Source: an uncultured Pelagibacteraceae bacterium (GTDB lineage Bacteria > Pseudomonadota > Alphaproteobacteria > Pelagibacterales > Pelagibacteraceae). From it: a DNA stretch of 64,000 nucleotides. The stretch is from NCBI GenBank assembly GCA_902604695.1, contig CACKZT010000001.1, positions 62,001 to 126,000 of the forward strand, read 5' to 3'. Each line of letters begins with the position of its first letter. The stretch's first letter is position 1. Under the pieces are notes generated by a model that worked only from the letters and a program-made list of their open reading frames with translations, searched no databases and had not been told where the DNA came from. The translations under genes and the position numbers were made by a program. This document shows positions 57,182 through 64,000 of the stretch, piece by piece.

Positions 57182-57906
57182 TGTCAAAAATAAGACTTGG
57201 TGTTAATATAGATCATGTTGCTACCGTAAGAAACGCAAGGGGAGAAATCTATCCTAGTCCTGAAAGAGCTGCATTATTAGCTCAAAAATCTGGCGCGGAC
57301 TCTATTACAATTCATTTAAGAGAAGATAGAAGACATATTAACGATTTAGATCTTAAAAGAATTAAAAAAATTTTAAAAATTCCCTTAAATTTAGAAATGG
57401 CATGTACGCTTGAGATGTTTAAAATAGCAAAAAAAACTAAACCTGATTTTGTGTGTATCGTCCCCGAAAAAAGAAAAGAAGTGACAACTGAAGGTGGCTT
57501 GAACTTAGATATTAATAAATCATACTTAAAAAAAGTAGTAACTTCTCTTAAAAAAAATGGATCTAGAGTCAGTCTTTTTGTCGAACCAAGTAAATTAGCT
57601 ATACTAAAAGCTAGTAACCTTGGAGCAAATTGTATTGAAATACACACTGGAAAAATTTGTAATTTAATAAACAAAGGTAAGAGCTATAAAGTCGAGCTAA
57701 AAAAGATTAAGAAAAATTCCGAATATGCAGAAAAACTAGGCTTATATGTTCATGCCGGGCATGGCCTGACCTATAAATCTGCAAAAATATTGTCTAAAAT
57801 AAAGTCTATCAGTGAATTAAATATAGGACATTTTTTAATAGGAGAATCTATTTTTTTTGGTTTAAAAAACGTAATAAGAAATTTTAGAAAAATTATAAAA
57901 AGATGA
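57181..57906 (+). CDS. pdxJ: Pyridoxine 5'-phosphate synthase
   Basis: PdxJ closes the pyridine ring of vitamin B6 from 1-deoxyxylulose 5-phosphate and a 3-amino-2-oxopropyl phosphate. The 241-residue product has the very conserved start RLGVNIDHVATVRNARG, then HLREDRRHI, the PEKRKEVTTEGGLN loop and the C-terminal GHGLTYKSA and LNIGHFLIGES. It lies between pyrE and acpS, the usual alphaproteobacterial order, overlapping each. Other B6 genes are not in the window. Confidence 0.97.
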   Translation: MSKIRLGVNIDHVATVRNARGEIYPSPERAALLAQKSGADSITIHLREDRRHINDLDLKRIKKILKIPLNLEMACTLEMFKIAKKTKPDFVCIVPEKRKEVTTEGGLNLDINKSYLKKVVTSLKKNGSRVSLFVEPSKLAILKASNLGANCIEIHTGKICNLINKGKSYKVELKKIKKNSEYAEKLGLYVHAGHGLTYKSAKILSKIKSISELNIGHFLIGESIFFGLKNVIRNFRKIIKR

Positions 57907-58289
57907 ATATTCATGGAATAGGGTTAGATATGGTAAATATTAACAGAATAAAAGTTTTACTTTTAAAAAAAGACTCTTTTAAAAAACGAATTTTCTCTAA
58001 TTATGAAATAAATTTTTGTCAGAAAAAAAAGAATAAATATTCTTGTTTTGCAAAAAGATTTGCGGCTAAAGAAGCTTTTTCAAAAGCTTTAGGAACGGGT
58101 ATTTCTGGTGGACTTAATTTTAAAGATATTGAAATTAATAATGATCTTAGAGGCAAACCATACTTTAAAATTAAAAATAATAGTCTTAAAATTGTAAATA
58201 AAATCCTTAAAAGAAAAAAATTTAAGATCTATTTGTCATTAACAGATGTAAAATCATATGCTTTAGCCAATGTAATATTGATGGCATGA
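57903..58289 (+). CDS. acpS: Holo-[acyl-carrier-protein] synthase
   Basis: AcpS moves 4'-phosphopantetheine from CoA to acyl carrier protein, so it depends on the pantothenate pathway of which panC (29119-29937) is a part. The 128-residue product has the two family motifs: GIGLDMVNI with the metal-binding D9, and KRFAAKEAFSKAL with E57. The start overlaps the pdxJ stop by four bases and the stop overlaps the lepB start. Confidence 0.96.
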   Translation: MNIHGIGLDMVNINRIKVLLLKKDSFKKRIFSNYEINFCQKKKNKYSCFAKRFAAKEAFSKALGTGISGGLNFKDIEINNDLRGKPYFKIKNNSLKIVNKILKRKKFKIYLSLTDVKSYALANVILMA

Positions 58290-59026
58290 TGAAAAAAAAT
58301 TACTTAGAAATAATTATAGATAATCTTAAAACGTTAATCTATGCACTTTTAATTGCAATTTTTATTAGATCGCTCTTTTTCCAACCTTTTTATATTCCTT
58401 CTTCGTCAATGGAAAATACATTGTTGATAGGGGATAGGATTTTTGTATCTAAGTATGCGTATGGATATAGTAAGCATTCGTTCCCATTTAGCCCAAATAT
58501 TTACGATAAAAGAATTTTTAGCAAAGATCCAAAATATGGCGATTTAGTTGTCTTTAAAACACCTGCTGATAACAGGACGGACTATATTAAGAGACTAATA
58601 GCTTTACCCGGGGATACAATCCAATTCATAGATGGAGATATATTTTTAAATAAAAAAAAAATTTCAAGAAAGAAAATTAATATTAAGAAAAAAGTTAGAT
58701 GCGGGAGTGGTAATTTTGAAGTAAATTCTTTTAAAGAAACACTACCAAACGGAATAAGTTACATAGCAGTTTATAACAGCTCAGGAACATTACAAAATAC
58801 TGATCTTTATATTGTTCCTAAAGATCACTATTTTTTTTTAGGAGATAACAGAGACTGTTCTAAAGACAGTAGATATTTAAGCAGTGTTGGTTATGTAAAT
58901 AAACTTAATCTAGTAGGAAAAGCAAAAGTCATATTTTTTTCAAATGATACTGTAAAAGGAAGTATTTTTAAAATTTGGAATTTAGGAAATTCAATGAGGT
59001 TAGATCGTTTTTTTAAAATATTATGA
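58286..59026 (+). CDS. lepB: Signal peptidase I
   Basis: LepB removes signal peptides from exported proteins at the outer face of the inner membrane. The 246-residue product has one N-terminal membrane helix (about 16-33), the catalytic serine S41 in IPSSSMENTL, the catalytic lysine K102 in YIKRLIALPGD, and the GDNRDCSKDSR box. Two ATGs in tandem (58286 and 58289) can serve as start. Its likely clients here include the binding protein at 45676 and the small protein at 32550. Confidence 0.96.
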   Translation: MMKKNYLEIIIDNLKTLIYALLIAIFIRSLFFQPFYIPSSSMENTLLIGDRIFVSKYAYGYSKHSFPFSPNIYDKRIFSKDPKYGDLVVFKTPADNRTDYIKRLIALPGDTIQFIDGDIFLNKKKISRKKINIKKKVRCGSGNFEVNSFKETLPNGISYIAVYNSSGTLQNTDLYIVPKDHYFFLGDNRDCSKDSRYLSSVGYVNKLNLVGKAKVIFFSNDTVKGSIFKIWNLGNSMRLDRFFKIL

Positions 59027-59691
59027 GAATAAAAAAATATTTAGATATACAAAATATTATTAAAGTAAAATTTAATGACTTAAATTTATTGAAAAAGTCT
59101 CTCATTCATAAAAGTTATAGCAATACCAATAATAATGAAAAATTAGAATTTTTAGGCGATAGAGTCCTTGGTTTAGTTTTATCTAAAAAATTAATAAATG
59201 TTTATCCAAATGAAAAAGAGGGGATTATTGATAAAAAATTTGCTAATTTAGTCAATAAAAAAATTTGTGCAAAAATAGCAGAAGAATTAAATTTAAAAGA
59301 TTACATGTTCTTAGGTGGATCATCAAAAAAAACTAATAGATCAAACGTAAAAATTACTAGCGATTGTTTAGAGGCATTAATTGGTGCTATTTATTTAGAT
59401 AAAGGTCTGGATACCTCTGAGAAATTTATATTAAGATATTGGGATAAATATCTCAAAAAATCAGATTTCACTTTAATAGATTCTAAAACGCAACTGCAGG
59501 AATATAGTTTAAAAAATTTTAAGAAATTGCCATTATACAAAATGTTTAAACAAACAGGTCCTCATCACAGCCCTGTTTTTAAAGTAGAAGTTCAGATAAC
59601 AGGATCTGAAAAATTTGTTGCAAAAGGAAAATCTAAAAAGGATGCACAGCAAAATGCAGCAAAAATATTATTAAAAAGTTTGAATATTTAA
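59023..59691 (+). CDS. rnc: Ribonuclease III
   Basis: RNase III cuts double-stranded RNA, including rRNA precursors and some mRNA leaders. The 222-residue product has the signature KLEFLGDRVLG at 40-50, the second acidic cluster DCLEALIGAIYLD with E117, and a C-terminal dsRNA-binding domain (about 153-220). It overlaps lepB by four bases. recO follows after four bases; era, usually between them, is absent. The hairpin at 1750-1781 is a possible substrate. Confidence 0.97.
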   Translation: MRIKKYLDIQNIIKVKFNDLNLLKKSLIHKSYSNTNNNEKLEFLGDRVLGLVLSKKLINVYPNEKEGIIDKKFANLVNKKICAKIAEELNLKDYMFLGGSSKKTNRSNVKITSDCLEALIGAIYLDKGLDTSEKFILRYWDKYLKKSDFTLIDSKTQLQEYSLKNFKKLPLYKMFKQTGPHHSPVFKVEVQITGSEKFVAKGKSKKDAQQNAAKILLKSLNI

Positions 59692-59695
59692 TTAA

Positions 59696-60373
59696 ATGAA
59701 CTGGCAAGATGAAGCTTTTTTACTTGGTAAACGAAAATTTAGAGAGAATGCAAATATAATTGATATTTTTAGCAATCTATATGGCAAAGTAAGTGGCATT
59801 GTTTATGGAGGGAACTCAAGAAAAATAAGAAATTTATTACAAATTTCTAACAATATTTTTGTAATATATACTGCTAAAAATGAAAATAGAATTGGTTATT
59901 TTAAAACAGAATTGATTGAACCTATATCACCTCGTTTTTTCAACGATAAAAAAAGAACTTCTGCCCTTCTTTCATTATCAGCATTATTAAATAATCTACT
60001 TCCTGAGTCGCAACCTTATAAATCTATTTATAGTTCTTTAAAAGATCTTACAAAAAATTTGAATACCGATAACTGGCCAATTTTGTATGTATACTGGGAG
60101 TTAAAATTAATTAAAGAACTTGGTTATGACCCAAATTTTAAGGAAAATTTGTATGATTTATCCAAAGATAAAAAAATAAGTAATTTGGAGATCGATGGAG
60201 TTAAATATAACGTTCCGAATTTTATTATTAAAAATGAAATTCCAGATTTAAATAGAAATTTAATTAAAAATGCACTTATTTTTAATAGAAACCTTATGCT
60301 TAACAAGTTTTTTATTCCTAATAATATGATTTTTCCAAAGGCTAGAATTATATTAGAGAGTTATTTTAGTTAA
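59696..60373 (+). CDS. recO: DNA repair protein RecO
   Basis: RecO helps to load RecA on single-stranded DNA coated with SSB. The 225-residue product has the N-terminal OB fold start MNWQDEAFLLGKRKFRENA and VYGGNSRK, then the helical part with YVYWELKLIKELGYDPNF. The cysteine zinc finger found in some RecO proteins is missing, as in the shorter homologues. It is last in the dapA-recO run, and its end overlaps the convergent hemB by eight bases. Confidence 0.92.
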   Translation: MNWQDEAFLLGKRKFRENANIIDIFSNLYGKVSGIVYGGNSRKIRNLLQISNNIFVIYTAKNENRIGYFKTELIEPISPRFFNDKKRTSALLSLSALLNNLLPESQPYKSIYSSLKDLTKNLNTDNWPILYVYWELKLIKELGYDPNFKENLYDLSKDKKISNLEIDGVKYNVPNFIIKNEIPDLNRNLIKNALIFNRNLMLNKFFIPNNMIFPKARIILESYFS

Positions 60374-61364
60374 ATTTTCTCAGATTTTTAGCGACTTCAA
60401 TGGCAAAATAAGTAACTATACCAGCAGATCCCGCTCTTTTTAAGGATATTAAACTTTCAATAATTGCTTTTTTATCTATTATCTTATTTTTAATTCCATT
60501 TTGGATTAAAGCATACTCCCCTGAAACTTGATAAGACAATATAGGAATTCTAAAAGTATCTTTAACCATTCTAATTATATCTAAATAAGGTAAACCTGGT
60601 TTTATCATTACCATGTCGGCTCCCTCCTTAATATCTAAAGCAACTTCTCTTAAAGATTCATTGGCATTTTTATAATCCATTTGATAAGTCTTTTTATCTC
60701 CCTTTAAATTAGACTTAGAGCCTATTGCATCTCTAAAAGGCCCATAAAAGTTAGAAGCATATTTAACGGCATAAGAAATTATTTTTGTATTCGTGTATTG
60801 ATTTGTATCTAAAGCTTTCCGTATTTTTCCAATTCTTCCGTCCATCATATCAGAAGGTGCAATAATATCTGCTCCCATTTCAGCTTGTAATAAAGCTTGT
60901 TGAACTAAAATTTCTATTGTTTTGTCATTGTGTATTTCTCCATTTATTAAAACACCATCATGACCATGGCTTGTATATGGATCTAAAGCCACATCACACA
61001 TGATACCAATATTTTTAGAATTTTTTTTTATTCTTTTTAAAGCACGACAAATTAAATTTTTTTCATTAAGTGCTTCATTACCCATATTATCCTTTTTATT
61101 TTTTAAAACTTTTGGAAATAGTGCAACCATAGGAATTTTAAGTTTTTGAGCTTGATTAATTATTCCCTCAATTCTATCTATGCTGTATCTATAAAATCCA
61201 GGCATTGTCTTTATTGATTCCTTTTTATTGCTACCTTCGGTCAAAAAAATAGGCAAAATTAAATCATTTACTGAAAGATTGTTTTCAGCCACTAATCTCC
61301 TTATCCAATCTGAATTGCGAATCCTTCTCATTCTTGTTGATGGGTATTTTCCTAATAATTTCAT
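60366..61364 (-). CDS. hemB: Delta-aminolevulinic acid dehydratase (porphobilinogen synthase)
   Basis: HemB joins two 5-aminolevulinate molecules to form porphobilinogen in haem synthesis. The 332-residue product has the active-site lysines K201 (ISYAVKYASNFYGPFRDA) and K255 (VMIKPGLPY). The metal segment reads CDVALDPYTSHGHDG and lacks the three-cysteine zinc site, so it belongs to the magnesium-type enzymes. It is monocistronic, divergent from the oxygenase-like gene and overlapping recO by eight bases. Confidence 0.96.
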   Translation of the reverse strand: MKLLGKYPSTRMRRIRNSDWIRRLVAENNLSVNDLILPIFLTEGSNKKESIKTMPGFYRYSIDRIEGIINQAQKLKIPMVALFPKVLKNKKDNMGNEALNEKNLICRALKRIKKNSKNIGIMCDVALDPYTSHGHDGVLINGEIHNDKTIEILVQQALLQAEMGADIIAPSDMMDGRIGKIRKALDTNQYTNTKIISYAVKYASNFYGPFRDAIGSKSNLKGDKKTYQMDYKNANESLREVALDIKEGADMVMIKPGLPYLDIIRMVKDTFRIPILSYQVSGEYALIQNGIKNKIIDKKAIIESLISLKRAGSAGIVTYFAIEVAKNLRKFN

Positions 61365-61443
61365 TTGTATAACTTATAAAAGTTTATATTATGCGACAAA
61401 TATAATATTATAAAAAATTAATAAAGTAACTTAAATAGATTAT

Positions 61444-62037
61444 ATGACACACTTAAGTTTCCAAGATTTTTATCAAGTTCCTAATTTGAAGTTTGATATT
61501 GCAAAATTGAGACGTGATCTTGATAAAGTAATGAAAAATAAAAAGTTCAAGACTCTTGGCATCTCACATTTTGGTGCAATTTCATTGAATCAAATTCCAA
61601 ATGATGAAAGTTCAATACAAGGTAACAATATAAGAGGTGTTTACTGGACTAAACCAGATGAAAGTGGAAAAGAAGTATTACGAGATGTTAAAATTGATGA
61701 GTCTAAATATACTGAAGTAGTTCCTGAATTTAGAGATACATATTTTAATGAAGTTTATAATGTTCTGAAAAAAAAATTTAAACTTGGTAGAGTTAGAATT
61801 TTATTAAAAGAGCCGAGATCTACTTTATCATGGCATAGAGATCCAGAACCAAGACTGCATATTCCAATTATAACTAACCTTGGTTGTTCAATGGTTATTG
61901 AAAATGTTGCAAAGCATTTGCCTGCCGATGGAACAGTAACAATTACAAATAATACAAAATACCATAATTTTTTTAATGGAGGGGAACAAGCTCGGATCCA
62001 TTTGGTTGCGTGTATATTAGATAATCCGTTTAAGTAA
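61444..62037 (+). CDS. Putative Fe(II)/2-oxoglutarate-dependent hydroxylase
   Basis: The 197-residue product resembles aspartyl/asparaginyl beta-hydroxylase-type oxygenases. A possible iron triad is H131, D133 (SWHRDPEPRLHIPI) and H174 (KYHNFFNGG), with R184 (ARIHLVACI) placed to bind 2-oxoglutarate. The substrate is unknown. It stands alone between hemB (divergent) and rpiB (one base downstream, same strand), so it may be cotranscribed with rpiB-glyA-nrdR. The family call is moderate; a free-standing metabolite or peptide hydroxylase is possible. Confidence 0.65.
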   Translation: MTHLSFQDFYQVPNLKFDIAKLRRDLDKVMKNKKFKTLGISHFGAISLNQIPNDESSIQGNNIRGVYWTKPDESGKEVLRDVKIDESKYTEVVPEFRDTYFNEVYNVLKKKFKLGRVRILLKEPRSTLSWHRDPEPRLHIPIITNLGCSMVIENVAKHLPADGTVTITNNTKYHNFFNGGEQARIHLVACILDNPFK

Positions 62038-62038
62038 T

Positions 62039-62476
62039 TTGAAATCAATTTTTAAAAAACTTTGTATTGCATCTGACCACGCTGGTTATGATCTAAAAGA
62101 ATTTATTAAAGAAAATTTAATTAAAAAAGGAATATCAATTATAGATTTAGGCCCCAATACTAATACTTCTGTTGATTATCCTGATTTTGCTAAAAAAGTT
62201 TCTAAAAGAGTAAAGTTTAAAAAAAGTGATATTGGTATTTTAGTCTGTGGCTCTGGTACAGGAATGGCAATTTCAGCTAATAAATTTAAAGGGGTTAGGG
62301 CGGTAGTAGGTTATAATGCCACTTCAACAAGATTGTCCCGACAACACAATAATGCTAATATATTAGCATTAGGATCAAGATTAACTAAAAAAAAAATCGT
62401 GTTAAAAATTATATCAATTTTTTTAAACACAAAATTTGAAGGAGGAAGACACTTAAGGCGAGTTAAAAAAATATAA
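62039..62476 (+). CDS. rpiB: Ribose-5-phosphate isomerase B
   Basis: RpiB interconverts ribose 5-phosphate and ribulose 5-phosphate in the pentose phosphate pathway. The 145-residue product has [16 protein letters not shown] at 10-25, the catalytic C70 in [13 protein letters not shown], and [14 protein letters not shown]. The start codon is TTG at 62039, one base after the upstream stop; no ATG is placed suitably, as the family's core begins within ten residues. It precedes glyA by one base, a common alphaproteobacterial pairing. Confidence 0.94.
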   Translation: MKSIFKKLCIASDHAGYDLKEFIKENLIKKGISIIDLGPNTNTSVDYPDFAKKVSKRVKFKKSDIGILVCGSGTGMAISANKFKGVRAVVGYNATSTRLSRQHNNANILALGSRLTKKKIVLKIISIFLNTKFEGGRHLRRVKKI

Positions 62477-62477
62477 T

Positions 62478-63782
62478 ATGTCTAGCATAATTAAAATAAA
62501 TAAATTATTAAGTAACTTTTTTGATTTAGGCTTGAAAGAAAGTGACAAAGAACTTTTTAAGTCAATTACTGATGAGTTTTCGAGACAGCAGAATCATTTA
62601 GAATTGATTGCTTCAGAAAATATTGTCTCTAAAGCTGTTTTAGAAGCACAAGGTTCTGTTCTTACAAATAAATACGCTGAAGGATACTCTGGAAAAAGAT
62701 ATTATGGAGGATGTGAACATGTTGACGTCGCTGAAGATTTAGCAATTGAACGTGCCAAAAAGCTTTTTGATTGTAATTTTGCTAATGTTCAGCCGCACTC
62801 AGGCGCTCAAGCTAATGGAGCTGTTTATTTAGCTTTAATTAAACCTGGTGATACAATTTTAGGAATGAGTTTAAATTCAGGTGGTCATCTAACTCATGGA
62901 GCAAAACCAGCTCAATCTGGTAAATGGTTTAATGCAATTCATTACGATGTAGATAAAAATACTGGTTTAATTGACTATGAAAATATTCGTAAACTTGCTT
63001 TAGAAAACAAACCTAAACTTATAATTGCTGGGGGGAGTGCATATTCTAGAATTATTGATTTTAAAAAATTCAGAGAAATATGTGATGAAGTCAATGCTTA
63101 TTTGTTAGTAGATATGGCACATTTTTCTGGTTTAGTCGCCGGCGGCGCTTATCCTAATCCAACTAAATATGCTGATGTAGTTACATCGACAACACATAAA
63201 GTTTTAAGGGGACCAAGAGGTGGAATTATTTTAACAAATAATGAAGAATTAATTAAAAAATTTAATAGTGCGGTTTTTCCAGGATTACAAGGTGGACCAT
63301 TAATGCATGTAGTTGCAGCTAAAGCTGTATGTTTTAAAGAAGCTTTAAACCAAGATTTTAAAATTTACACAAAAAAAGTTATAGAAAATGCAAAAGTTCT
63401 GTCTGACTCTCTAATTAAAAATAATCTTAAGATTTTTTCTGGAGGAACTGACACACATTTGATGCTAGTGGATCTAAGATCTTTCAAAGTTACCGGTCGA
63501 GATGCTGAAAAATCTTTAGGGAGAGCAAACATTACTTGCAATAAAAATGGAATACCTTTCGATACTGAGAGCCCTATGATTACCTCTGGGATTAGACTTG
63601 GCACACCTGCATGTACCACTAGGGGTTTTGAAGCTAAAGAATTTAGGTTAATAGGAGACTTAATATCTAAAGTTATAAAAGGTTTGTCTTCAAATCCTGA
63701 AAAAAACAGCAAAGTTGAAGATGAGGTTAAAAAAGAGGTAATTGATCTTTGTGCATCTTTTCCTATATATAGTAGTAAATAA
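62478..63782 (+). CDS. glyA: Serine hydroxymethyltransferase
   Basis: GlyA converts serine and tetrahydrofolate to glycine and methylene-tetrahydrofolate. The 434-residue product has [34 protein letters not shown] and the PLP lysine K241 in [14 protein letters not shown]. It lies in the rpiB-glyA-nrdR cluster typical of alphaproteobacteria. No glycine riboswitch is seen upstream, since rpiB abuts it. Twelve bases separate it from nrdR. Confidence 0.97.
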   Translation: MSSIIKINKLLSNFFDLGLKESDKELFKSITDEFSRQQNHLELIASENIVSKAVLEAQGSVLTNKYAEGYSGKRYYGGCEHVDVAEDLAIERAKKLFDCNFANVQPHSGAQANGAVYLALIKPGDTILGMSLNSGGHLTHGAKPAQSGKWFNAIHYDVDKNTGLIDYENIRKLALENKPKLIIAGGSAYSRIIDFKKFREICDEVNAYLLVDMAHFSGLVAGGAYPNPTKYADVVTSTTHKVLRGPRGGIILTNNEELIKKFNSAVFPGLQGGPLMHVVAAKAVCFKEALNQDFKIYTKKVIENAKVLSDSLIKNNLKIFSGGTDTHLMLVDLRSFKVTGRDAEKSLGRANITCNKNGIPFDTESPMITSGIRLGTPACTTRGFEAKEFRLIGDLISKVIKGLSSNPEKNSKVEDEVKKEVIDLCASFPIYSSK

Positions 63783-63794
63783 ATTATAAATATC

Positions 63795-64000
63795 ATGATT
63801 TGCCCTTTTTGTAGAGAAAAAGATACTTCTGTAGTTGATTCAAGACCAACAGAAGATGGTACTGCTATTCGAAGAAGAAGAGTTTGTACATGTGGAGGCG
63901 GTCAAAGATTTACAACATTTGAAAGAGTTCAATTTAGAGAACTAACTGTGATAAAAAAAAATGGTCGTAGATCGCCTTTTGATAGGGAAAAGCTAGCTAA
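63795..64000 (+). CDS. nrdR: Transcriptional repressor NrdR, N-terminal part (partial)
   Basis: NrdR represses ribonucleotide reductase genes when dATP is bound. Only 68 codons are present; the gene runs off the window. The zinc-ribbon begins MICPFC (C3 and C6), followed by [17 protein letters not shown], and the ATP-cone domain begins at about residue 48 ([18 protein letters not shown]). The second zinc pair reads C31-T-C33 rather than the usual CxxC, with an extra residue before RFTTFE. The identity is not in doubt. Confidence 0.94.
   Translation, partial: MICPFCREKDTSVVDSRPTEDGTAIRRRRVCTCGGGQRFTTFERVQFRELTVIKKNGRRSPFDREKLA

Noticed and set aside
61371-61384. AACTT-ATAA-AAGTT repeat in the hemB divergent region
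   Set aside because: A five-base AT-rich repeat is not enough evidence for an operator.
63365-63796. 143-codon minus-strand frame opposite the end of glyA
   Set aside because: It covers a certain glyA region and has no protein-like motif; it is a shadow.
1-64000. CRISPR arrays, insertion sequences, prophage genes, toxin-antitoxin pairs, rRNA genes
   Set aside because: I looked for regularly spaced repeats, transposase or integrase motifs and rRNA sequence and saw none; gaps are too short to hold an array.

Overview
The window is a single, extremely compact, AT-rich stretch of bacterial chromosome (roughly 30% G+C by eye) that reads as an alphaproteobacterium of the SAR11/Pelagibacterales type. 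The reasons are the low G+C, start and stop codons that overlap almost everywhere, no gap longer than about 170 bases, alphaproteobacterial gene orders (rpiB-glyA-nrdR; smpB...relA-pyrE-pdxJ-acpS-lepB-rnc-recO; secY-adk-rpsM-rpsK-rpoA-rplQ), an alphaproteobacterial-type SOS box (GAAC-N7-GAAC), and a TPP riboswitch in front of a sodium:solute symporter like ThiV, the thiamine-precursor transporter described in SAR11. The taxonomic call is an inference; no rRNA gene is present.

Layout. 1-26155 is one long plus-strand transcription and translation block: rplK (partial)-rplA-rplJ-rplL-rpoB-rpoC, then rpsL-rpsG-fusA joined directly to the S10, spc and alpha operons, ending in rplQ. Its only sizeable non-coding spots are a hairpin before rpoB, a promoter plus structured leader before rpsL, and a promoter before rpsM. 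Genes expected in these neighbourhoods but absent are tuf (between fusA and rpsJ) and rpmD/L30 (between rpsE and rplO). 26168-32096 holds rluC, lipB, mgtE, panC, galU and ugd, with convergent pairs that overlap. 32089-38713 (minus) holds a RidA-like gene, a small secreted protein, topA, plsY, a catalytically degenerate pyrC, pyrB and ruvX. 38768-44914 (plus) holds gatCAB, an O-methyltransferase, trhO and a MATE exporter.

44900-50747 is the most accessory-looking part: an amino-acid ABC permease and binding protein without an ATPase, an SOS-controlled umuDC pair, the riboswitch-controlled thiV with its own promoter inside the end of umuC, a RarD-like permease and tRNA-Ser(GCU). 50755-52986 is a lytic transglycosylase (minus). 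53023-60373 is a ten-gene plus-strand operon, dapA-smpB-folK-relA-pyrE-pdxJ-acpS-lepB-rnc-recO, missing the usual rpoZ and era. The window closes with hemB (minus), a 2-oxoglutarate-oxygenase-like gene, rpiB, glyA and the start of nrdR.

Most of the content is housekeeping: ribosome and RNA polymerase, protein export and maturation, pyrimidine and cofactor synthesis, and tRNA-dependent amidation. I do not see a CRISPR array, insertion sequence, prophage or toxin-antitoxin pair, and I do not claim a wholly new system. The items most worth a second look are the regulatory DNA around umuDC/thiV, the dihydroorotase homologue lacking its metal ligands, the shortened Rel enzyme, the structured leaders in the ribosomal block, and the six convergent gene pairs with no room for a terminator.
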